Source: DAOSVX01 sp964440405
GTDB taxonomy: Bacteria > Bacillota_I > Bacilli_A > RF39 > UBA660
Direction of reading: 5' to 3'
NCBI GenBank assembly: GCA_964440405.1
Contig: CAYTSB010000006.1
Span: forward strand, 1 to 28,440
Length of the DNA stretch: 28,440 nt
In this document: piece after piece, positions 15,049 to 23,385 of the stretch
How the letters are laid out: every line of letters begins with the position of its first letter
How positions within the stretch are numbered: position 1 is the first letter of the stretch
Made by a program: the position numbers and the translations under genes
The notes under the pieces: model-generated
Databases searched by the model: none
Seen by the model: only the letters and a program-made list of their open reading frames with translations
Told to the model about the DNA's origin: nothing

Positions 15049-16749
15049 TTATCTAGCGCCACCGCCACCGCCACCGAAGGAGCCACCGCCGCCACCACCT
15101 GATGAGAATCCTCCGCCACCGCCGCTGTAGCTACTAGCTGCCTGGTGAGCAGCACTATGAGCACTGTTTATAGCATGGTTTGACATATGATTTAAAATAA
15201 TAATTGTACTTAAATCCATATTAGTGTTATTAATTTCAGTCACTATTTCGGGATATAACTTCTTAAATTGTTCTGCAACTTTATCAGCCATTCCAAATAT
15301 TTGCGCAAACATCAAATATTCTTTCCATAATTTAACTTCAATTGGCATTTTTTTATCCATGTAGGCAAATTCTTTAAAGAATTTTTTTAATCCTGCCAAT
15401 TTAATAGCTTCTTCTTTTAACTTATCGTCAATTATATATTTTGATTTTTCTTTAGAGACAAGATTTTCTTCAAGATAATAATTTCGTCCTAACCCCTCAG
15501 CTTTATCAAACCATTTTAATAAAATAGTATAATTATCTTTAGCCCACCTAGAAAATTCATTTTCTTCTAATAAATCATCAAGACTAGCTTCTCTCATATT
15601 GTCATATAATTCAACTTCTACATAGTTAGGTAGTTCTACTTTATTAAATAATTCAATACAATTTACTTCTTTAGAACCAAAAAGTTTTTTAATAGTTGTC
15701 TTTTTTATTTTAATTTTATCCTGATCTAACCATTTTAATAAAACCGATCCCATGAAATCTTCTTTTTTATTATTTAAACCATATGCCGTCGCAATAAAGT
15801 AAGCTTTAAAGATATCTTTATTACAAGGAATATCTCTAAAAGCAGGAATTTCATTCATATTAATTTTCTTGCCTGCAGGGCCAAATTTATATTTCTGACT
15901 AAATTTAAAAATAGCAAAACCCGATGAAATAAAAGAACCAAAAATAATTAGAATATAGAAAATTGTACCCCAGTTAATAAAACTATAATCATTATCATAA
16001 TCATAATTATCATCGTCAAAATACCAGCTTCCTTCTTTAGCTTTACCTAAAATATCTTCAAAATCTTCATATTGAGGATAAGTATTACTTGGACTAACAG
16101 CAAAATAATTTAATGGAAACTTTACTAATAAAGTTACATACTCTCCTTTAGATAATGAAGTATTATCTTTATTTGAAGCATATATTTTGCCATCTTTAAC
16201 ATAGGCATACCCTTCATATCCATAGCCCCAAACATCTAAAGTATCTTCAAAAGGAGTTGACCCTTCAATAATAATTTCAAATTTTTTAGGCGGGAAATCT
16301 AAGTCTCCAATAATTTCACGATATAAAACTTGCGCATCACTAGTACTAAACACGCCATTAACAATATCATAGCTTAAGGTATAAGTTTTATTTCCATATT
16401 CACTAATCCCCCAACATAATTCAATTCCTTCTGACACATAGTTAATACCATAAAGATATTTTTTGTTTGCAAAAGATTCATAAATATCCCAATTACTATT
16501 TAAAGTATACTCTTTATCTTCGTCCCTGACTTTAAAGTTAGTAATCTCCATATTGCCGAGATTATATTCTTTTTTATAAAATTCTGTTTTTTCTGTAGTT
16601 TTCATATCCCATATTTCTGTAACATGCAAAGTACCATTATTATCAATAATAATATTTACTTTTAAATCATTTAAAGTATTAGCATTAACATTAATAATAA
16701 ATATAAAAAATAAGATAAATAAAATTAACAAATATTTTATTTTTTTCAT
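15049..16749 (-). CDS. DUF2207 family membrane protein with Gly-rich C-terminus
   Basis: A 566-aa protein of the DUF2207 family, often found beside LemA; its biochemical role is unknown. Seen in order: a signal peptide or signal anchor (about residues 2-24), an extracytoplasmic beta-rich domain with the family's LNDLKVNIIIDNNGTLHVTEIW opening, a transmembrane helix near 265-285, a cytoplasmic helical domain, and a low-complexity tail of Gly and Ser (last 25 residues). The frame extends to an ATG at 16761, but that ATG is part of the ribosome site; the ATG at 16749, placed after GGAGGATTAT, is preferred. It is downstream of lemA with a terminator-like hairpin in the gap. Confidence 0.9.
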   Translation of the reverse strand: MKKIKYLLILFILFFIFIINVNANTLNDLKVNIIIDNNGTLHVTEIWDMKTTEKTEFYKKEYNLGNMEITNFKVRDEDKEYTLNSNWDIYESFANKKYLYGINYVSEGIELCWGISEYGNKTYTLSYDIVNGVFSTSDAQVLYREIIGDLDFPPKKFEIIIEGSTPFEDTLDVWGYGYEGYAYVKDGKIYASNKDNTSLSKGEYVTLLVKFPLNYFAVSPSNTYPQYEDFEDILGKAKEGSWYFDDDNYDYDNDYSFINWGTIFYILIIFGSFISSGFAIFKFSQKYKFGPAGKKINMNEIPAFRDIPCNKDIFKAYFIATAYGLNNKKEDFMGSVLLKWLDQDKIKIKKTTIKKLFGSKEVNCIELFNKVELPNYVEVELYDNMREASLDDLLEENEFSRWAKDNYTILLKWFDKAEGLGRNYYLEENLVSKEKSKYIIDDKLKEEAIKLAGLKKFFKEFAYMDKKMPIEVKLWKEYLMFAQIFGMADKVAEQFKKLYPEIVTEINNTNMDLSTIIILNHMSNHAINSAHSAAHQAASSYSGGGGGFSSGGGGGGSFGGGGGGAR

Positions 16750-16764
16750 ATAATCCTCCATACC

Positions 16765-16788
16765 AAAAAAGACTTACAAAGTAAGTCT
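16765..16788 (-). terminator. Intercistronic terminator-like hairpin between lemA and the DUF2207 gene
   Basis: On the minus strand AGACTTAC, TTT and GTAAGTCT form a perfect eight-pair stem followed by six T. The lemA stop (TAG) lies in the stem, and the DUF2207 ribosome site follows within a few bases. Partial termination here would make more lemA than DUF2207 message. Confidence 0.7.
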
Positions 16789-17335
16789 AAAAATTAACTT
16801 TTACATTTTCCTTTTCAGTTTCACTAGCTTCAAAAAACGGTTCGGGTTTAAAGCCAAACATATTAGCTATGATGTTTGAAGGAAACATTTCTATTTTATT
16901 TTTATAAGCTAAAACATTATCATTATAAAATTGTCTAGCATAAGAAATTTTATTTTCAGTTTCGCTAAGTTCATCTTGTAGTTTATTAAAACTAGTATTA
17001 GCTTTTAAATCAGGATAACTCTCTGCTAAAGCAAATAATTTACTGATCGCATTACTGAGTTCACCATTGGCTTTCATTTCTTCTTCTGGACTTTTAGCAC
17101 TAACAAACGAATTTCTAGCCTTAATAACATTCTCTAGAGTTTGTTTTTCGTGTTTAGCATATCCTTTAACAGTTTCAACTAAGTTTGGTATTAAATCAAA
17201 TCTTCTTTTAAGTTGAACATCAATTTGTGCCCATTGATCTTTTACTTTATTCCTTAGTGATACTAAACCATTATAGCTTCCTACAAAGAATAATAATAGC
17301 AAGATGATAATTCCAATTAAAATATAAATCCACAT
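16787..17335 (-). CDS. lemA: LemA family protein
   Basis: The 182-aa product has the LemA layout: an N-terminal transmembrane helix (about 2-20), then SYNGLVSLRNKVKDQWAQIDVQLKRRFDLIPNLVETVKGYAKHE, the family hallmark, and a long helical bundle ending in NKIEMFPSNIIANMFGFKPEPFFEA. LemA proteins are membrane-anchored with an N-out or N-in orientation that is not settled; function is unclear, but they are frequently paired with DUF2207 proteins and membrane proteases. The ATG follows AGGAGGATTTACTT, and a good promoter lies just upstream. Confidence 0.96.
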   Translation of the reverse strand: MWIYILIGIIILLLLFFVGSYNGLVSLRNKVKDQWAQIDVQLKRRFDLIPNLVETVKGYAKHEKQTLENVIKARNSFVSAKSPEEEMKANGELSNAISKLFALAESYPDLKANTSFNKLQDELSETENKISYARQFYNDNVLAYKNKIEMFPSNIIANMFGFKPEPFFEASETEKENVKVNF

Positions 17336-17357
17336 AAGTAAATCCTCCTATAACTAT

Positions 17358-17386
17358 AATATACTATTAATTGATAAAATAGACAA
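17358..17386 (-). promoter_or_regulatory. Sigma-A promoter for lemA-DUF2207
   Basis: Minus-strand TTGTCT (complement of 17381-17386), 17-base spacer and TATATT (complement of 17358-17363), between the stop of the PLP-enzyme gene and the lemA ribosome site. Confidence 0.65.
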
Positions 17387-17411
17387 GAATTATCTTAATT
17401 TTCACATAAAT

Positions 17412-18629
17412 TTAAATTATTCTTTTTACTGCATTAATTACTGCTAATTTACCATATTCATAAGTTAAACCGCCCTGTTGATAAGCTATATAGGGAGGTC
17501 TAAGAGGACCATCACAGGATAGTTCAATTGAACTCCCTTGAATAAATGCTCCGGCCGCCATAATAATTTTATCCTGATATCCCGGCATAGCTGACGGTAA
17601 TGGCCTAACAAAAGAATCAATTGGGGAATATTCCTGAATGCCTTCACAATATTTAATTAGTTTATCCTCATCGTTAAAAATAATATTTTCTACTATGTCT
17701 ACTCTTGCTTCATTATATTTTGGATTAACATTAAACCCTAAGTTTTCTAATAGTCTACTAGTAAATATCGCTATCTTTAAACTATTTCTAACTATACTTG
17801 GAGCTAAAAACAAACCTTGTAAAAATAATTTATTTATTTCTAACGATGGGCCTACTTCTATTCCTTCACCAGGGGCAGTTAATCTTTCTCCCGCTAGTGC
17901 GATTAAATCTTTTCTGCCGACAATATATCCACCAGTAGGAGCAATTCCACCACCTAAATTCTTAATCAAAGATCCTACCACTAAATCTGCACCAACTTCA
18001 CTTGGCTCTTTAGTGCTAACTAATTCACAATAACAGTTATCAACTAATACAATTGTATCAGGGCTTATTTTTTTAATTAATAAAATAACTTTTTCCAACT
18101 TTTCCAAATTGATACTTTTTCTGGTTGAATATCCTTTACTTCTTTGGATTTCAATAACTTTGATAAATGATTTTTTAAGCCTATTTTCTATTTCTTCATA
18201 ATTAAAATTATCATTAATAAGTTCAATTTGCTCATAATTAACTTGATATGATTTTAAAGAACTAGGATTATCTTTAATTCCAATTACTTCTTCTAAAGTA
18301 TCATAAGGTTTACCTGTAATGCTTAGTAATGTATCGTTAGGTCTTAAGGCACTAAATAAAGCAACGGTTAACGCGTGAGTTCCAGAAACAAATTGGCTTC
18401 TTACTAAGGCTGCTTCAGTTTTAAAAATATATTTATAAATATTTTCAATCACTTCCCTGCCGATATCTCCATAGCCATATCCTGTGGTTCCGTAAAAATG
18501 ACTTTCAGAAACTTTGTTATTTCTAAATGCATTTAAAACTTTCAAACTATTTGTTTCACATACTTCATCTAATTTTTTAAATTCATCTTGAATTTCTAAT
18601 TCAGTGTTTTTAACTAAACTATCAAGCAT
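17412..18629 (-). CDS. PLP-dependent methionine gamma-lyase family protein (aluminium resistance protein family)
   Basis: A 405-aa fold-type I PLP enzyme of the family annotated as methionine gamma-lyase family or aluminium resistance protein (YnbB-like). Family segments: HFYGTTGYGYGDIGRE (44-59), RSQFVSGTHALTVALF, the cofactor-stacking VDNCYCE with Asp197, and the lysine site SLIKNLGGGIAPTGGY with Lys223 as likely Schiff-base residue. It also has the GIEVGPSLE and PGYQDKIIMAAGAFIQGSSIELSCDGP segments. The activity of this family is not firmly established. The ATG overlaps the stop of the upstream SDR gene (TAATG), with GGAGGATTATA serving as ribosome site inside the SDR coding end. Confidence 0.93.
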   Translation of the reverse strand: MLDSLVKNTELEIQDEFKKLDEVCETNSLKVLNAFRNNKVSESHFYGTTGYGYGDIGREVIENIYKYIFKTEAALVRSQFVSGTHALTVALFSALRPNDTLLSITGKPYDTLEEVIGIKDNPSSLKSYQVNYEQIELINDNFNYEEIENRLKKSFIKVIEIQRSKGYSTRKSINLEKLEKVILLIKKISPDTIVLVDNCYCELVSTKEPSEVGADLVVGSLIKNLGGGIAPTGGYIVGRKDLIALAGERLTAPGEGIEVGPSLEINKLFLQGLFLAPSIVRNSLKIAIFTSRLLENLGFNVNPKYNEARVDIVENIIFNDEDKLIKYCEGIQEYSPIDSFVRPLPSAMPGYQDKIIMAAGAFIQGSSIELSCDGPLRPPYIAYQQGGLTYEYGKLAVINAVKRII

Positions 18630-19360
18630 TATAATCCTCCATCTACCCTTATTACTGCATTATTAATATAACTGGCATCATCACTTGCTAAAAAGTATAT
18701 TACTTTGGCTATTTCTTCTGGTTCAGCAAATCTTTTTAATAAAATCTTATCTATTTCAACTTCGTTAAATTCATTATCTAAATTTTCGTTCATACTAGTA
18801 TTAACCCATCCTGGAGCAATAACATTAACTCTAATATACGGGGCCAATTCTAATGCCAAGTTATGAGTTAAAGAAATAACTCCGGCTTTGGAAGCATCAT
18901 AATCCAGGCTCATTGGATAAACCGTATCAATCCCATTAGTTGAGCTGACATTAATAATCACTCCGGCTTTTTCTTTTAACATAAATTTACTAGCATATTT
19001 GCTTACTAAAAAAGTACCAATTAAATTAACATCTAATGTCCTTCTAAAATTTTTCACTGTTTTATCTTCAAACAGTGTATCGATAGCAATTCCAGCATTA
19101 TTAACTAAAACATCAATTCTATTAAACTTATCAATAACTAAATCAATCATTAGCTTAACTTCTTCTTCATTAGAAACATCACCCTTTATGACCATTACTT
19201 TAACATTATATTTACTTTCTATTTCCTTTTGAAGTTTCTCTGCTTCTTTTTTGCTAGCATTATAATTAATTACCACATCATAATTATGACTGGCAAATTC
19301 TTTAATAGTCGCTCTCCCAATTCCTTTACTACTTCCAGTTACTAAAGCAACTTTATTCAT
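18629..19360 (-). CDS. Short-chain dehydrogenase/reductase (FabG-like)
   Basis: A 243-aa classical SDR: cofactor motif TGSSKGIG (8-15), NNAG (87-90), catalytic Ser near 139-140 and the Tyr154-x3-Lys158 pair in YDASK, ending with the typical IRVDGGL. It resembles 3-oxoacyl-ACP reductase, but the neighbours are not fatty acid synthesis genes, so the substrate is open. It is translationally coupled to the PLP enzyme downstream, suggesting a shared pathway or only shared expression. The ribosome site is GGGTGAT. The SDR assignment is firm; FabG function is uncertain. Confidence 0.92.
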   Translation of the reverse strand: MNKVALVTGSSKGIGRATIKEFASHNYDVVINYNASKKEAEKLQKEIESKYNVKVMVIKGDVSNEEEVKLMIDLVIDKFNRIDVLVNNAGIAIDTLFEDKTVKNFRRTLDVNLIGTFLVSKYASKFMLKEKAGVIINVSSTNGIDTVYPMSLDYDASKAGVISLTHNLALELAPYIRVNVIAPGWVNTSMNENLDNEFNEVEIDKILLKRFAEPEEIAKVIYFLASDDASYINNAVIRVDGGL

Positions 19361-19378
19361 AAAATATCACCCAATTAA

Positions 19379-19384
19379 ATTATA
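19379..19384 (-). promoter_or_regulatory. -10 element for the SDR/PLP-enzyme operon
   Basis: A perfect minus-strand TATAAT about 18 bases before the SDR ATG. No convincing -35 is present at 16-18 bases. Confidence 0.5.
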
Positions 19385-19481
19385 CTATATTTTTTTGCTT
19401 TTTATAGTTTAATAATTAACAATGCTATTTAATTAACTATATCTTGATCATATAAATATAATAAATATAAAGGAGATTGAT

Positions 19482-20579
19482 ATGGAAAAATATAAAGTAT
19501 GTGTCTATGCAATCTGTAAAAACGAAGAAAAATTTGTTAAACAATGGTATGAAAGTGTCAAAGAAGCTGATGAAGTATATGTTTTAGATACAGGTAGTGC
19601 TGATAACACAGCTAAGCTTTTAAAAGATTTGGGAGCCAAAGTTTCTACCGAAATTATTAGTCCTTGGCGTTTTGATGTGGCGAGAAACAAATCATTAGAA
19701 TTAGTTCCAGAAGATGCTGATATTTGCGTTTGCATTGATTTAGATGAAGTTTTTGAAAAAGGATGGCGTAAAAAGTTAGAAAACATTTGGCAGAAAAATA
19801 CAACCAGATTAAGATATAATTACAATTGGTACATTAATGATCAAGGTGTTGCTGATGTAAATTTTTATATTGATAAAATTCATGCCCGAAAAAATTATAC
19901 CTGGGTTCACCCTGTTCATGAGGTTTTAAAATATACTGGTAATTATGAGAGTTATATTACTAGTGACGAAATTACTGTTAACCACTATCCGGATCAAAGC
20001 AAATCAAGAGGAAATTATTTGAAGTTATTAGAGTTATCAGTCAAGGAAGACCCTAATGATGATCGTAATTTTCATTACTTGGGACGTGAATATATGTATT
20101 ATGGCAAATGGCATAAATGTATTGATACCTTAATTAAACATTTAGCTTTGCCGACTGCCACCTGGAAAGATGAAAGATGTGCTTCAATGAGATTTATTGC
20201 TCGTAGTTATGCTAATTTAAAGCGTTATGATGAAGCAAGAATGTGGCTGAAAAAAGCTATAAAGGAAGCACCTCACTTAAGAGATCCTTTAATGGAAATG
20301 GCTTTATTGGAATTTCGCTTAAATAATTGGCCAGAAGTTTATAAGTACTGTAAAAAAGCTCTAAAAATTAAAAAGCATGAAAAATCTTATATTAATGAAG
20401 TATTCAGTTGGGACTATACAGTCTACGATTTGCTATCATTAAGTGCTTATTACTATAAAAAAGATCTTGATGAAGCTATCCGCTGGGTTGATAAAGCTTT
20501 AAAGCAAGATTCTGATAATCAAAGATTAATAAAAAACAAAATATTCTATGAAAAAGAAAAAAGCCTTATAGTAAAATAA
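19482..20579 (+). CDS. Family 2-type glycosyltransferase with TPR repeats
   Basis: A 365-aa protein. Residues 1-180 resemble a GT-A glycosyltransferase of family 2: VCVYAICKNEEKFVKQWYES near the start, VLDTGSADNTAKLL, RNKSLELVPEDADICVCIDLDEV with the metal-binding DxD as D86-L-D88, and a conserved WVHPVHEVL. The C-terminal half consists of TPR-like helix pairs (for example YANLKRYDEARMWLKKAIKEAPH and DEAIRWVDKALKQDSDN). No membrane helix is seen, so a cytoplasmic enzyme acting on a protein or envelope precursor is likely. The ATG follows AGGAGATTGAT. It is transcribed divergently from the SDR operon and convergently with the LTA-synthase operon. Donor and acceptor are unknown. Confidence 0.88.
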   Translation: MEKYKVCVYAICKNEEKFVKQWYESVKEADEVYVLDTGSADNTAKLLKDLGAKVSTEIISPWRFDVARNKSLELVPEDADICVCIDLDEVFEKGWRKKLENIWQKNTTRLRYNYNWYINDQGVADVNFYIDKIHARKNYTWVHPVHEVLKYTGNYESYITSDEITVNHYPDQSKSRGNYLKLLELSVKEDPNDDRNFHYLGREYMYYGKWHKCIDTLIKHLALPTATWKDERCASMRFIARSYANLKRYDEARMWLKKAIKEAPHLRDPLMEMALLEFRLNNWPEVYKYCKKALKIKKHEKSYINEVFSWDYTVYDLLSLSAYYYKKDLDEAIRWVDKALKQDSDNQRLIKNKIFYEKEKSLIVK

Positions 20580-20589
20580 GACTTTTTTT
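20557..20589. terminator. Bidirectional terminator between convergent operons
   Basis: AAAAAAG-C-CTTAT and ATAAG-A-CTTTTTT pair with a single C/A mismatch and T-rich arms on both strands. It overlaps the stop of the glycosyltransferase gene and sits next to the stop of the 206-aa gene. Confidence 0.65.
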
Positions 20590-21208
20590 AACCTTCAACT
20601 CTTTTTTCTTCAACTACATACAGTTTATTATCTTTATTAATAATTGTTAAAATAGCACTAGTATCATATTCTTCATTTTGAGTATATTCCCAATTTAATT
20701 CAATAATATAGGAATCATAACTATCATCATTAATCTTAAATGTTGAAGAAGATAAATTATTAACTTCTATCTGACCGACAGTAGGTAGTGATTGAACTCT
20801 TTTGCCGTCACTATTATCTTTAATATATTTATAAATAGTATCCGATGCTTTTAATTTGAAGTTTTGAATATTATCTGATAGTAAAAAGTCCAATCCGCCA
20901 ATATCATATTTAGTTATTTTGTTTTCCAAAGTATAAAAATCAACAATAAACATTTTGGCAATACTTTTAGCATATTCTTCATAATTTACTTCTGTACCTG
21001 TTAAATTAATTTTTAAATTTTTAAATTCATCTTGATAAATTTTATTATCTCTATTTTCTAAATAATAATTGTAATCTTCTATTTTTTCAACTATTGTAAC
21101 ATCTTTCCCTTCTTCAGGTATTTTTCCTAAAATTTCTTTAACTAAAAGAAATATAGTCGCAATAATTAAAATCCCAACAATTATTAAAACAATGTTTTTT
21201 GGTTTCAT
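20588..21208 (-). CDS. Membrane-anchored protein coupled to the LTA-synthase gene
   Basis: A 206-aa protein with a cytoplasmic MKPKN start, one transmembrane helix (about 6-24) and an extracytoplasmic domain of about 180 residues. The first half of that domain is helical and charged (EEYAKSIAKMFIVDFYTLENK); the second half is beta-rich (IEVNNLSSSTFKIND, YIIELNWEYTQNEEYDTSAILTII), reminiscent of NTF2-like accessory domains, though I cannot name the family. Its ATG overlaps the LTA-synthase stop (ATGA), with AAGGAGGAT as ribosome site, so the two proteins are made together. A partner or regulator role for the envelope enzyme is inferred from this coupling. Confidence 0.8.
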   Translation of the reverse strand: MKPKNIVLIIVGILIIATIFLLVKEILGKIPEEGKDVTIVEKIEDYNYYLENRDNKIYQDEFKNLKINLTGTEVNYEEYAKSIAKMFIVDFYTLENKITKYDIGGLDFLLSDNIQNFKLKASDTIYKYIKDNSDGKRVQSLPTVGQIEVNNLSSSTFKINDDSYDSYIIELNWEYTQNEEYDTSAILTIINKDNKLYVVEEKRVEG

Positions 21209-23226
21209 TTATCCTCCTTATATGACAAGAGATTATTCTGTTCTTTTTTAATTAAATCATAAACAATAATATCATTAGATACAGTAAGAATTTTATCGGC
21301 ATAAATTTTATGCTCATTAATATAATTTTCATCAATTGGAGCATCAGTTAACGAGACATATTCTTCCTTAACACTATTATAATAAACTTTTTCGGTTAAA
21401 TAATTACCATTAGGAAATACTATTGTATTATTATTTTTGGTTGTAAAAATATCGTTCCCTAAGCAGTATCGGCAAGTAAATCCCATCATATTAGCTAGAG
21501 TTGGCATTACATCAATCATCCCCATTGGATAATCATATTCAGTAATATACGATTTATCTTTAGTCCAGATCATTAAAGGAGTATTACGATTTAATTGCTG
21601 TTTATAATAATCATAATCATAATAATCTGGATTATCTTCTTCTAAAAGTTCTCCAGTTTTAACATCATAATTATACAAATTATTAAATTCACTTTTATTA
21701 AGTCTAGCATCATGGTCGCCGTAGAAGACAAAAACTGTATTATTAAAAGCAGCAGAATCATTAATATATTTAATAAAATTACCTAAAGCCTGATCAGCAT
21801 AATGAGTGCTTTTTAGATAATTACCAAATTTACTATCTTCCAGATATGTATCATCGATAATTTTAGTTTCACCAGTTTTTTCATTAGTTCTGCTTACTTT
21901 TACTGTTAAATTAAATTCTCCATAAGCTTCTAAATCATCAAATGGTGAATGATTGGATAAGGTTATAATTGTTCCGATATAATTATCATGAGCATTTTCA
22001 ATATCTTCTAATATCGGAATTATTTGTTTAAAGAAAGACATATCTGACAATCCCAAACCAATAATGTCATCAATTTCATAAGAACTTTCTGAATAAAAGT
22101 TATCATAACCCAAAGTTTTATGGATAACATTTCTGTTCCAAACACTTGCTTTATTACCATGCATACTAAAAGTATAATAGCCTTGATTTTTTAAAATATT
22201 TAAAGTTGTTTCATAACTGCGGTCAGTATAATTAATGAAAACTGTTCCTGACAAAGCGGGCATTAATGAAGTTAAAATAGTGAACTCGGTATCAGAACTA
22301 GTTCCTACTCCAATTTGAGGATAAAAATTATTAAAATAGATTGATTCATCTTTTAATTTATTTAAATTGGGTGTAACTTCTTTGCCATTTATTTTTAAAT
22401 CTAAAACAAAATTTTGAATGCTTTCCATATGAACAAAAATAACATTCTTATCTTTAAAAATATTGGTGTATTCATTATTTGAAGTAACATTTTCTTTAGT
22501 CCCATAGTAGTTTCTAAAATTTCTAGCTGCTTCATCATAACCAAATAAAGTGTTAATTTTAGGAGTTATACTTTGAATTAAATCGTTGGCTTGATATAAA
22601 ATAATACCAAAGCGATTAACAGTATATTCTCTATTCCATTGTTTTGTAATACTTACAACGGCTGCTTTGGTTAGAGTAAGTGCTGACAACCCAATTAATG
22701 CCATTCCTATAATAAAAACGGTTTTCATCGTTTGCTTTCCTTTTTCAACTTTAGCAATATAAAAATAATAGTTAATTTTATTTAATGAACGGTTAATTAA
22801 AAAGAAAATTATCGGCATTAATAAATAAATAAAATGAAAATATCTAAGTTTTTCTATAATTGAATCTCCCACTTCGCCGGCTTGGCCCAATGCCCTTAAA
22901 AGCGCAATTGAAGCAAAGTTAATATAAAAAGTATAATAAATACAATTAACTACATTAATAGCAGTTATTATCAATAGAATAATCATAAAATAAACATATT
23001 GTTTTTTTGGTTTAATCAAATAACCAAAAGAACCTAAGATTAAGATAAATGCCAAATCGACAAGTAAAGGATTTAATCTTAAAATATTACCAATAGTATA
23101 ATATCTAAGTAGAATTGTACTTGTTAGTGCTAAAATAACATATGATAAAAAAAGTCTGTTGGTAGTTATATATGTAACAATTTGATGATAAATTTTTTTG
23201 ATAGATGGCTCCATTTTTCTTCCCAA
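21205..23226 (-). CDS. LTA synthase family sulfatase-fold membrane enzyme
   Basis: A 673-aa protein with about five N-terminal transmembrane helices (within residues 25-190) and an extracytoplasmic sulfatase-fold domain. Metal and catalytic elements: Glu268 in VHMES, the nucleophile segment GVGTSSDTEF (306-315), His426 in NHSPF and GDHD (503-506). LtaS enzymes transfer glycerol phosphate from phosphatidylglycerol to lipoteichoic acid through a Thr; here that position aligns with Ser310, the Thr being one residue earlier. The start is probably the TTG at 23226: AGAAGGGA precedes it with the same spacing as at metG. An ATG four codons later has only a weak GGGAAG. Teichoic acid, other phosphoglycerol substrates or phosphatase activity remain possible. 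Confidence 0.9.
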   Translation of the reverse strand: MGRKMEPSIKKIYHQIVTYITTNRLFLSYVILALTSTILLRYYTIGNILRLNPLLVDLAFILILGSFGYLIKPKKQYVYFMIILLIITAINVVNCIYYTFYINFASIALLRALGQAGEVGDSIIEKLRYFHFIYLLMPIIFFLINRSLNKINYYFYIAKVEKGKQTMKTVFIIGMALIGLSALTLTKAAVVSITKQWNREYTVNRFGIILYQANDLIQSITPKINTLFGYDEAARNFRNYYGTKENVTSNNEYTNIFKDKNVIFVHMESIQNFVLDLKINGKEVTPNLNKLKDESIYFNNFYPQIGVGTSSDTEFTILTSLMPALSGTVFINYTDRSYETTLNILKNQGYYTFSMHGNKASVWNRNVIHKTLGYDNFYSESSYEIDDIIGLGLSDMSFFKQIIPILEDIENAHDNYIGTIITLSNHSPFDDLEAYGEFNLTVKVSRTNEKTGETKIIDDTYLEDSKFGNYLKSTHYADQALGNFIKYINDSAAFNNTVFVFYGDHDARLNKSEFNNLYNYDVKTGELLEEDNPDYYDYDYYKQQLNRNTPLMIWTKDKSYITEYDYPMGMIDVMPTLANMMGFTCRYCLGNDIFTTKNNNTIVFPNGNYLTEKVYYNSVKEEYVSLTDAPIDENYINEHKIYADKILTVSNDIIVYDLIKKEQNNLLSYKEDK

Positions 23227-23248
23227 ATTATCCCTTCTTACAAAAATT

Positions 23249-23254
23249 AGTATA
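23249..23254 (-). promoter_or_regulatory. Extended -10 promoter for the LTA-synthase operon
   Basis: Minus-strand TATACT preceded by TGC, an extended -10, about 23 bases upstream of the TTG start. No good -35 is visible. Confidence 0.55.
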
Positions 23255-23302
23255 GCATATTTTTAATTTTTTTACTAATACTATAACCAGCTTGTTAATT
23301 AT

Positions 23303-23308
23303 TTGACA
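23303..23308 (+). promoter_or_regulatory. Perfect -35-like TTGACA upstream of htrA
   Basis: TTGACA on the plus strand with only poor -10 candidates (CATATT or ATATTT) 16-17 bases downstream. It may be a second, weaker htrA promoter or chance in AT-rich DNA. Confidence 0.35.
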
Positions 23309-23318
23309 ATTTAAAATT

Positions 23319-23351
23319 TTTTCACATATTTTTCACCATTTTTTAACAATT
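23319..23351 (+). promoter_or_regulatory. Three 11-bp direct repeats upstream of htrA (candidate response-regulator operator)
   Basis: Three consecutive 11-base units, TTTTCACATAT, TTTTCACCATT and TTTTAACAATT, lie head to tail, ending seven bases before the htrA -10. An 11-bp period places the sites on one DNA face, the usual arrangement for OmpR-family response regulators. The octamer TTTTCACA resembles the tandem octamers I recall upstream of Bacillus subtilis htrA genes controlled by CssRS. The -35 position of the htrA promoter falls inside the repeats and is not consensus, which fits activator dependence. Regulator identity is inferred. Confidence 0.6.
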
Positions 23352-23357
23352 ATGCAT

Positions 23358-23363
23358 TATAAT
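23358..23363 (+). promoter_or_regulatory. -10 element of htrA
   Basis: A perfect TATAAT 23 bases before the ATG and just after the 11-bp repeats, with no consensus -35. Confidence 0.65.
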
Positions 23364-23385
23364 AGTTCTTGAAAGGAGATAATTT

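Noticed and set aside
17638..18033. A 131-codon plus-strand frame inside the PLP-enzyme gene
   Set aside because: The minus-strand product is a clear family member across the whole interval; the opposite frame is incidental.
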